Source: Candidatus Omnitrophota bacterium (GTDB lineage: Bacteria > Omnitrophota > Gorgyraeia > Gygaellales > Profunditerraquicolaceae). Taken from it: a stretch of 5,186 nt of DNA. The notes beneath the pieces are model-generated. The model had not been told where the DNA came from. It did not search any database and was given only the letters and a program-made list of their open reading frames with translations. The stretch covers positions 1 to 5,186 of the forward strand of contig JAFGUY010000021.1 in NCBI GenBank assembly GCA_016938245.1. The letters are read 5' to 3'. Of the stretch, positions 1 through 5,186 are shown one piece after another (position 1 is the first letter of the stretch; every line of letters begins with the position of its first letter). Position numbers and translations under genes: made by a program.

Positions 1-1
1 G

Positions 2-43
2 AAGGCTAAACTGCGCGTCAGCGCGGTGGCAATATTAAAATGA
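2..43 (+). CDS. 3' end of an upstream gene (possible PilO/MshJ-like alignment protein)
   Basis: Reading from base 2, thirteen sense codons (KAKLRVSAVAILK) lead to a TGA at 41-43; the other two forward frames hit stops at 7-9 and 36-38. The TGA overlaps the next gene's start in an ATGA arrangement, which is typical of a real operon junction. The alternating hydrophobic ending fits a terminal beta strand, as in PilO/GspM/MshJ-type proteins, and PilO normally precedes PilP in pilMNOPQ operons. The family guess rests mainly on gene order; thirteen residues cannot identify a protein. The body of the gene lies outside the window. Confidence 0.5.
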   Translation, partial: KAKLRVSAVAILK

Positions 44-507
44 TGGATAGAACATCAAGATTTATAACGGTATTTTTATCTCTGATTCTTGCCTTTTTTC
101 TCAAGAGCTATGCTTTTGATATCGGCAAGAATTTGATAGAAGCTGAAGTATCTAAAAAAGAACCCGGCATGATAATAGAAAGGCCGCGTATTGAATATAG
201 GGCAAGGGGCTTACGAAACCCTTTCCAACAGCCGGTATCAACCACAGAAGAGAAGCCTGTAAAGGCAGAAGAATCTGTTGCTATCGATCCTGTATTTTTA
301 CCGGTTTTGAATGTACAGGGAATAATATGGCAGGGTAACCCTAAACAGGCGATCATTAATAATAGGGTCATGAAGGTAGGAGACTCCTTAGATAATATAG
401 ATGTAATAGATATAAATAAAGAAGGAGTTACGGTTTTACATGCAGGCGTGCAGCATAATATCAGCACGTCACCTGTCACGGGTCGGCAGGATAGCGAGCA
501 AAAATAA
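40..507 (+). CDS. PilP/GspC/MshK-like exported assembly protein
   Basis: This small protein (155 aa) probably links the inner-membrane alignment complex to the secretin in a pilus or type II secretion machine. Residues 4-7 are basic/polar and 8-21 are strongly hydrophobic, giving a signal peptide or N-terminal anchor; a possible cleavage site follows Ser23-Tyr24-Ala25. There is no lipobox Cys, unlike many PilP lipoproteins. Residues 53-62 (YRARGLRNPF) resemble the G-R-D-PF motif at the start of PilP/GspC periplasmic regions. A Glu/Lys/Pro-rich linker (65-85) then leads to a small beta domain at about 90-136, with the pattern V-x-G-I-I, A-I-I-N-N, V-G-D and V-x-V-L-H of the PilP/GspC homology-region fold. 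The start overlaps the upstream stop (ATGA), so translation is probably coupled; ATG at 43 is an equally good start. The secretin gene follows after 10 bp. The family call is by motif and context; PilP, GspC and MshK cannot be told apart here. Confidence 0.75.
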   Translation: MMDRTSRFITVFLSLILAFFLKSYAFDIGKNLIEAEVSKKEPGMIIERPRIEYRARGLRNPFQQPVSTTEEKPVKAEESVAIDPVFLPVLNVQGIIWQGNPKQAIINNRVMKVGDSLDNIDVIDINKEGVTVLHAGVQHNISTSPVTGRQDSEQK

Positions 508-517
508 AGGAGGAGAG
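508..517 (+). promoter_or_regulatory. Strong Shine-Dalgarno site of the secretin gene
   Basis: AGGAGGAGAG fills the whole gap between the upstream TAA (505-507) and ATG 518. It decides the secretin start. The frame stays open upstream to ATG 440, but only ATG 518 has a ribosome binding site and begins directly with a signal peptide. It is by far the best ribosome binding site at any gene start in the window. Confidence 0.85.
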
Positions 518-2137
518 ATGAATAAGAATTTTAAATCATTTGTATTTATTCTGTTTATTGCAAACTTCATTTTCAGCCAGCAGGCCTTTGCTTTGGAGGG
601 GCCTCCGAAAATATCCATGGATCTGCAGGATGCTTCCTTGAAGGATGTCCTTAAGATCCTTTCTATGCAGTCTAATCTTAACTTTGTCGCTTCAGAGATG
701 GTACAGGATAAGAAGGTTACCCTTTATATGGATAATGTTCCCTTAAAGGAGGCGATGGATAAAATATTCAAGGCGAATAACCTTTCTTATGATTTGGATA
801 AGGAAGCCAGTATATTCATTGTTAAGGACTGGGGACAGCTTACGGTTGAAACCATTACCGAGGTTTTTTATCTAAAACACGCAATGGTCTCTTCTTCTTC
901 CTTAAAAGAAGAGATGAAGAATAATATGACACAGCAGAGCACTGATTCAAGTTCAACTTCAACTTCATCTTCATCCTCATCGGATACCGGTTCTGATGAT
1001 AAGGGCAAATGGAAGGTGGAGGATGATGCGGGTATTACGCAATCAATTAAGAGTCTCCTATCTAAGGAGGGCTCCGTGATCGAGGATTTCCGTACCAATA
1101 GCTTAATTGTTACCGATATCCCATCGCGCATGGAAATCGTGCGTAGCGTTATCAAATCCCTTGATGTGGCTGTGCCGCAGGTGCTTCTAGAAGTGGAGAT
1201 GCTGGATGTAAGCAAGAATGCCGTTGACCAGCTTGGAGTTAACTGGCCGATGACACTGGCTACCGGAGATTTTACCCAGGCATTCCGTGTTTTTAATCCT
1301 TTTGGAAAGAAAGGCACCAGCGGGCAGGGATCTACGCTTGAGGTAACCAAAGGAACAGAGTTTTTGAAGGAGGCAGCAACTTGGGCTGCGCCGCACTTTG
1401 GGCCGGTTGTATTCGGCGTATTGAACAGCAAGGTCTCTCTCGATTTTCTTAAGACGCAGACTGATACCAAGTTCTTGGCCAGGCCTAAGATTCTTACCTT
1501 AAGCAATGAGACCGCGGAGATTAAGATTGTGAGTGATGAAGCTATAGGTTTAAATAGCAGTACGCAAGGTTCCGGGGCAGGAGGTGCAACCCAAACTATT
1601 ACTGTTGAGAGGGCGCAGACCGGGGTGACACTCAGGGTTACCCCTCAGGTTAACTTGGATACCGGAGAGATTACTATGTTTCTTAACCCAAGTGTTTCAG
1701 AGGCCTCTACATCGCTTACCACTTTAACTGCCGGTATAGCAAACAATACGGCAACAGGGCAGTATACCTTCCGTAACCCTGAGACTAGGACAACTAAATC
1801 CACGGTAAGGGTCAAGGATGGAGAGACTGTGGTCTTGGGAGGGATGATTGTTAATCAGAGCACGACAACCGAAAAGAAGATCCCTATATTAGGGGATATA
1901 CCGATATTAGGAAAGGCCTTTAGACATAAGGAGACTACCCCGGGGAAGGAGCGCGAGCTTTTAGTTTTCATAACTCCGAGAATTATTAAGGATGGGGTAA
2001 TGATGGATAAGGGCTCTTTGGATGTGCAGCCTATTAAGAAGATGATGCTTCCCTGGCGTGAACAGTCTACGGTTTCTGTGATAAACCGCCAGTCCAGCAT
2101 CAATACTTATTTAAATACCTTAGAGAAACAGCGTTAG
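518..2137 (+). CDS. Outer-membrane secretin (PilQ/MshL/GspD family)
   Basis: This 539-aa protein should form the multimeric outer-membrane gate for the filament. Residues 1-25 are a signal peptide (Lys, hydrophobic core, cleavage after Ala-Phe-Ala); there is no lipobox, so it is not a lipoprotein as MshL is. Residues 31-104 form an N0/STN domain. Residues 107-218 are an N1-type ring domain that starts at VFYLKHA and ends with the PilQ-like E-D-F-R-T-N-S-L-I-V-T-D stretch (189-200); it is split by a Ser/Thr-rich insert at about 141-161. The secretin core begins at VPQVLLEVEMLDVS (219-232). It holds K-F-L-A-R-P-K (318-324), VVLGGM (438-443), KIPILGDIPILGKAFR (454-469) and ELLVFITPRII (480-490), all family hallmarks. 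A polar tail of about 49 residues follows. There is no AMIN domain and no N2/N3 pair, so it is shorter than most PilQ or GspD proteins. The single N1-type domain favours the pilus type over a classical T2SS. The secretin family is certain; the subtype is not. Confidence 0.95.
   Translation: MNKNFKSFVFILFIANFIFSQQAFALEGPPKISMDLQDASLKDVLKILSMQSNLNFVASEMVQDKKVTLYMDNVPLKEAMDKIFKANNLSYDLDKEASIFIVKDWGQLTVETITEVFYLKHAMVSSSSLKEEMKNNMTQQSTDSSSTSTSSSSSSDTGSDDKGKWKVEDDAGITQSIKSLLSKEGSVIEDFRTNSLIVTDIPSRMEIVRSVIKSLDVAVPQVLLEVEMLDVSKNAVDQLGVNWPMTLATGDFTQAFRVFNPFGKKGTSGQGSTLEVTKGTEFLKEAATWAAPHFGPVVFGVLNSKVSLDFLKTQTDTKFLARPKILTLSNETAEIKIVSDEAIGLNSSTQGSGAGGATQTITVERAQTGVTLRVTPQVNLDTGEITMFLNPSVSEASTSLTTLTAGIANNTATGQYTFRNPETRTTKSTVRVKDGETVVLGGMIVNQSTTTEKKIPILGDIPILGKAFRHKETTPGKERELLVFITPRIIKDGVMMDKGSLDVQPIKKMMLPWREQSTVSVINRQSSINTYLNTLEKQR
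938..1000 (+). repeat. Ser/Thr/Asp low-complexity tract with TCA-type triplet repeat inside the secretin gene
   Basis: Codons 141-161 of the secretin are almost all Ser, Thr, Asp and Gly, and the DNA reads as a degenerate triplet run (TCA, ACT, TCT, TCC), including TTCAAC repeated in tandem at about 952-963. The tract lies inside the N1-type ring domain and probably encodes a flexible loop. Such runs can change length by replication slippage in steps of three bases without breaking the frame. Confidence 0.8.
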
Positions 2138-2151
2138 GTTTTCTTACAATC

Positions 2152-3882
2152 ATGGATTCTATTAATAAAGGCAAACATATACGTCTAGGTGAGCTTTTGG
2201 TCCAGGAAGGGTTAATCGGCCAGGCCCAACTAGAAAAGGCTATAAGTATCCAGCGGCAGGAAGGCGGTAGGTTGGGGGAGATTCTGGTAAAGCTGGGAAT
2301 GGTTAAAGAAGACCAGATGTTTGCTGTTTTAGGAAGGCAGTTAAATGTTCCGTATTTTTTTTTGGGGACAGGCATGCTTAAACCGGCAACAAACCAGGGA
2401 TTGGACCGGCTGATCCCGCATGATTTCGCATCCAAGAACTTTGTGCTTCCTTTATCCAGGACATTAAGGTCGCTTACCGTAGCAATGTTTGATCCGCTTG
2501 ACCTTATACTAGTGGATAACTTGGAAAGGCTGACTAACTGTAAGGTTAATCCGGTTATAGCTACCCGCTCTGATATCTCCAAGGCGATAGAAGGTTTTTA
2601 CGGTAAGTCTGCCTTGTTTAATCAGGCAGTAAAGGATAGTTATGATGTATCTGATGCTGTGGATATCAATATTAATACGGATTCTTCGGATCAGGAATTA
2701 AGCCTTGATAAATTAGTAGCCCGGGCAGAAGAAGCCCCGGTTGTAAAATTAGTGGATTTAATTATACGCCAGGCAATCGATGAGAGGGCCTCTGATATCC
2801 ATATGGAGCCTTTTAAGGATAAGATCTGCCTGCGTTATCGTATTGACGGAAAGCTTTATGAGATTCCTCCTCCGGCAAAGCATCTGCATATGCCCATAAT
2901 CTCCCGTATAAAAATATTATCGAAGCTTGATATTGCCGAAAAACGCCTTCCGCAGGACGGCGCTTTCTTGGCTAAGATCGGGGATAGTCCTATTGATATA
3001 CGTGTTTCAAGCGTTCCTACAATCTATGGCGAGAAGATAGTAATGCGTCTGCTCGATAGGAGCGAGGTGGTTTTGGATTTAAGCCGTCTTGGGTTTGACC
3101 CGAAACAGCTTGAGACTATGCGCCGGGCGATTAATGCTCCTTATGGGCTGGTCTTCTTGACCGGGCCTACCGGAAGCGGAAAGACAACTACTTTATATGC
3201 AATCTTAAACGAGATTAAGAACCCCTCAAAGAATATCGTTACTATTGAAGACCCGGTTGAATATAAATTAGAAGGTATAAATCAGGTGCAGGTAAAGCCT
3301 GAGATAGGCCTTACTTTTGCTACGGCCCTGCGCAGCTTTTTAAGGCAGGACCCTGATATAATGCTGGTAGGAGAGGTCCGAGATCTGGAGACCGCTCAGA
3401 TATGTATCCGTTCTGCATTAACCGGGCATTTGGTCTTAAGCACACTGCATACTAATGATGCGCCTACTGCTGTAAGCAGGCTTATGGATATAGGGATTGA
3501 GCCTTATATGCTTGCTCCTTCTTTATTAGCTGTAGTTGCTCAGCGGCTGGTCAGGAGGCTTTGCCTGGATTGCAAGGAGGCTTATGAGCCGACAAAAGAA
3601 CAATTAAAGACTATAAATCTAAAGGCAGAATTAATCTATAGGGCTAAGGGTTGCGCTAAATGCAATAATACGGGGTATCGCGGCAGGGCCTGCATAGCTG
3701 AGGTTATGGTCGTCAATGAGGAAATCCGCAGCCTTATTAATCAAAGGGCTTCATTCCAGAAAATATGTGAGGCTGCTAAGGCAAACGGGATGCAGACTCT
3801 TTATGAGGCAGGGCTTAAAAAAGTTGAGGATGGGGTGACTTCTTTGGAAGATGCGATATCGGTAACATTGGGGGCTGAATAA
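2152..3882 (+). CDS. Assembly ATPase, PilB/GspE/MshE family, with tandem MshEN c-di-GMP-binding motif
   Basis: This 576-aa cytoplasmic ATPase would form a hexamer that powers pilin polymerisation or pseudopilus extension through the platform protein encoded next. The N-terminus has two 24-residue MshEN motifs (R11-Q34 and R40-Q63) separated by exactly five residues, the c-di-GMP-binding arrangement known from MshE; the T2SSE_N domain continues to about residue 150. The catalytic part carries RASDIHMEP (212-220), Walker A GPTGSGKTT (338-346, Lys344), the Asp box IEDPVEY (365-371), Walker B region DPDIMLVGEVRD (400-411, Glu408) and the His box GHLVLSTLHTND (425-436). Four zinc-ligand cysteines, C471/C474 and C501/C504, are intact. 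Length is typical of PilB/MshE. GINQVQV after the Asp box is PilB-like; the stretch after the His box is GspE-like, so the subtype stays open. The Zn site argues against PilT. ATG 2152 is the only ATG start that keeps the first motif whole, although only a weak AGG lies upstream. The gene overlaps the next by 1 bp. Confidence 0.95.
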   Translation: MDSINKGKHIRLGELLVQEGLIGQAQLEKAISIQRQEGGRLGEILVKLGMVKEDQMFAVLGRQLNVPYFFLGTGMLKPATNQGLDRLIPHDFASKNFVLPLSRTLRSLTVAMFDPLDLILVDNLERLTNCKVNPVIATRSDISKAIEGFYGKSALFNQAVKDSYDVSDAVDININTDSSDQELSLDKLVARAEEAPVVKLVDLIIRQAIDERASDIHMEPFKDKICLRYRIDGKLYEIPPPAKHLHMPIISRIKILSKLDIAEKRLPQDGAFLAKIGDSPIDIRVSSVPTIYGEKIVMRLLDRSEVVLDLSRLGFDPKQLETMRRAINAPYGLVFLTGPTGSGKTTTLYAILNEIKNPSKNIVTIEDPVEYKLEGINQVQVKPEIGLTFATALRSFLRQDPDIMLVGEVRDLETAQICIRSALTGHLVLSTLHTNDAPTAVSRLMDIGIEPYMLAPSLLAVVAQRLVRRLCLDCKEAYEPTKEQLKTINLKAELIYRAKGCAKCNNTGYRGRACIAEVMVVNEEIRSLINQRASFQKICEAAKANGMQTLYEAGLKKVEDGVTSLEDAISVTLGAE

Positions 3883-5117
3883 TGCCAAAGTTTTTTTATA
3901 TTGCCAGAGATAGGTTGGGTAAAAAGATAACCGGGGCTGAGGAAGCCGGGAGCCAGGAAGAGATTATAAGCCGTCTTCAGGGTAAAGAGCTAATTGTAAT
4001 TAACGTTATACCTGAATCCGGAGAAGGTTCAATGCCTAAGCCGATGGATATCGGTAATAAGGGCAGGATCACCATAAAGCATAACAGGGTTACCAGGGGA
4101 GACCTTACTCTTTTCTGCCGGCTGTTAGCCACGCTTTTAGGCGCGGGTGTTACTATCTTACGCAGTTTAGATATTATTCTACAGCAGGTTGCCAGCAGAA
4201 GGCTTTACCAGATTATCAAGGATTTAGAGAAGAATATGGAAGCCGGGTTAAGCCTGCATGAGGCAATGGCTAAGCACCCGAATATTTTCTCCGAGCTTTG
4301 GGTTAACCTTGTGGAGAGCGGGGAGGCCAGCGGTAATCTTGCTATGGTTTTAAACCGTCTTGCCACTTATCTGGAAAGAGACGCGGCTTTTAAGAAGAAG
4401 ATTATATCCGCCCTTATCTATCCGGCTATGCTTATGTTTGCAGGGTTAGGGGCGCTTTTATTTATGACAATCAAAATTATTCCTACCTTTGCTGAAATAT
4501 TCAAGGGGTTTAATATTGAACTGCCTTTATTGACTAAGATACTTTTAGCTTTAAGCGATTTTATCGGCAAGTTCGGGGTGATTATTATTATAGCTTTAGT
4601 TGCCGGGATATGGTTTTTCCGGAAATATATATCTACCAGGGAAGGCAAAAGGAAGTATCAGATGTTTTTGCTTAGGCTTCCGGTATTCGGAGAATTCTTC
4701 AGGACCCTCTCAGTCGAGCGTTTTACTTCAGAGATGTCGACATTGGTAGAGAGCGGGGTGCCGATCCTTTATTCGCTGGAGATCTCTGAGCGCAGCGTAA
4801 ATAATGTTATTTTAGGGGAGATTATCCGCAAGATTAAGGAAGATGTTCGCGTGGGGAAACCCTTAGGCCAGTCTTTGGAAGGGAGTAATTTTTTTGATCC
4901 GATGGCTGTGCAGATGGTTAACATAGGAGAAGAGATCGGGGAGCTCTCCAATATGTTTAAGCGCTTAAACGCCTTTTACCAGGAATACCTGGAGACTTTT
5001 CTTGTGCGTTTTACCTCCATGTTTGAGCCGGCAATGCTGATTTTTATGGGGTTGTTAATCGGGATTATGGTCGTAGGCCTTTTCCTCCCTATATTCAAGA
5101 TTGCCCAGATCGGATAG
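3882..5117 (+). CDS. Inner-membrane platform protein, PilC/GspF/MshG family
   Basis: This 411-aa polytopic protein is the rotor or platform on which the neighbouring ATPase acts to extract pilin subunits from the membrane. It opens with the family's MPKFFYIARDRLGKKITG-type N-terminus (1-18). The first T2SSF domain (about 72-195) contains the LVESGEASGNL motif, followed by a first membrane segment at about 175-197 with the conserved YPAML. A second membrane segment lies at about 227-246. The second T2SSF domain (about 270-400) has the matching IGEEIGELSNM motif, and a final membrane segment at about 382-403 ends in the family's LPIF. Size and three-segment topology are normal for PilC/GspF. 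Its ATG shares one base with the ATPase stop (TAATG, 3880-3884), and GGGGG at 3870-3874 may serve as ribosome binding site, so production is probably coupled to the ATPase at near-equal levels. The family is certain; pilus versus secretion use is not. Confidence 0.95.
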   Translation: MPKFFYIARDRLGKKITGAEEAGSQEEIISRLQGKELIVINVIPESGEGSMPKPMDIGNKGRITIKHNRVTRGDLTLFCRLLATLLGAGVTILRSLDIILQQVASRRLYQIIKDLEKNMEAGLSLHEAMAKHPNIFSELWVNLVESGEASGNLAMVLNRLATYLERDAAFKKKIISALIYPAMLMFAGLGALLFMTIKIIPTFAEIFKGFNIELPLLTKILLALSDFIGKFGVIIIIALVAGIWFFRKYISTREGKRKYQMFLLRLPVFGEFFRTLSVERFTSEMSTLVESGVPILYSLEISERSVNNVILGEIIRKIKEDVRVGKPLGQSLEGSNFFDPMAVQMVNIGEEIGELSNMFKRLNAFYQEYLETFLVRFTSMFEPAMLIFMGLLIGIMVVGLFLPIFKIAQIG

Positions 5118-5186
5118 AAAAAGGCTTGTTTTTTATATTGAATTGTAGTAAGCTTTAATTAAGAAAGCTTAATAATTAAACAAATA
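5118..5186. other. AT-rich intergenic tail after the platform gene
   Basis: These 69 bases to the window edge hold no gene start that can be supported. They include a short A5/T6 pair (5118-5122 and 5129-5134) around GGCTTG and a perfect inverted repeat further on. TATATT (5134-5139) resembles a -10 box but has no matching -35 at the usual distance. In related clusters a pilin or pseudopilin gene often follows, so this could be its leader, but that is inference. Confidence 0.4.
5149..5171. repeat. Perfect 8-bp inverted repeat with 7-base loop
   Basis: TAAGCTTT (5149-5156) and AAAGCTTA (5164-5171) are exact reverse complements around AATTAAG. The stem has only two G-C pairs and no T run follows on either strand, so it is not a good intrinsic terminator. 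It could be a protein-binding palindrome, an mRNA 3'-end hairpin or chance in AT-rich DNA. Confidence 0.6.

Noticed and set aside
440..517. Longer secretin reading from ATG 440, adding 26 residues
   Set aside because: It overlaps the PilP-like gene by 68 bp, has no ribosome binding site, and would bury the signal peptide behind a charged leader; ATG 518 has an excellent Shine-Dalgarno site.
1063..1078. TAAGGAGG followed by an in-frame GTG at 1076: a possible internal start giving a short secretin
   Set aside because: The purine run simply encodes Ser-Lys-Glu-Gly, the spacing is short (about 5 bases), and the product would lack the signal peptide and N0 domain. Similar AAGGAGG runs occur at other Lys-Glu codons here.
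868..1506. Long open frame on the minus strand (212 codons) opposite the secretin gene
   Set aside because: It lies fully antisense to well-conserved secretin sequence, its end is low-complexity Glu/Val/Ser mirroring the Ser tract, and it shows no recognisable domain.
2100..2582. Minus-strand open frame (160 codons) opposite the start of the ATPase gene
   Set aside because: It is antisense to conserved MshEN/T2SSE_N coding sequence, spans the junction of two real genes and shows no family features.
3574..3607. AAGGAGG plus ATG at 3584 inside the ATPase gene, in another frame
   Set aside because: It opens only seven codons before a stop and sits in the conserved zinc-site coding region.
5118..5134. 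A5-GGCTTG-T6 as an intrinsic terminator
   Set aside because: The stem would be only A-U pairs around a six-base loop, with no G-C-rich portion; it is too weak to call a terminator.
1..5186. CRISPR array, tRNA/rRNA genes, insertion sequence, phage or toxin-antitoxin genes
   Set aside because: The window is almost wholly covered by four well-recognised genes on one strand; no spaced repeats, terminal inverted repeats, transposase motifs or cloverleaf-like stretches were seen.

Overview
The window is a compact, single-direction (+ strand) block of a type IV filament assembly operon, of the type IV pilus / type II secretion / MSHA-type superfamily. It comes from a diderm (outer-membrane-bearing) bacterium: a secretin is present, and both it and the small protein before it carry export signals. 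By eye the base composition is moderately AT-rich. Ile ATA and Arg AGG/AGA codons are common, and the protein sequences do not look proteobacterial. This would fit an uncultured diderm lineage such as Omnitrophota or a relative, but that placement is an impression, not something the sequence proves.

Layout from left to right: the last codons of an upstream gene (ending at 43, possibly a PilO/MshJ-like protein); a small exported PilP/GspC/MshK-like protein (40-507); an outer-membrane secretin with N0 and N1-type domains and a Ser-rich insert (518-2137); a hexameric assembly ATPase of the PilB/GspE/MshE family (2152-3882); the polytopic inner-membrane platform protein of the PilC/GspF/MshG family (3882-5117); and a 69-bp AT-rich tail with a perfect 8-bp inverted repeat. 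Genes are packed at ATGA and TAATG overlaps or within 14 bp of each other, so one polycistronic transcript with translational coupling is likely. No promoter or convincing intrinsic terminator is visible.

Together the products span the envelope. The cytoplasmic ATPase drives the platform protein, which lifts (pseudo)pilin subunits out of the inner membrane. The PilP-like protein would link the inner-membrane alignment complex to the secretin, through which the filament or its cargo leaves the cell. The ATPase carries an intact tandem MshEN signature in its N-terminus, the form known to bind cyclic di-GMP in MshE-type ATPases, so the machine is probably under second-messenger control. Pilins, prepilin peptidase and any retraction ATPase (PilT) lie outside the window. 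The sequence favours a pilus-type (PilQ-like) over a classical T2SS (GspD-like) system but does not settle it. No wholly new system is seen; the points of interest are the c-di-GMP input, the reduced secretin N-terminus with its Ser-rich loop, and the palindromic 3' tail.
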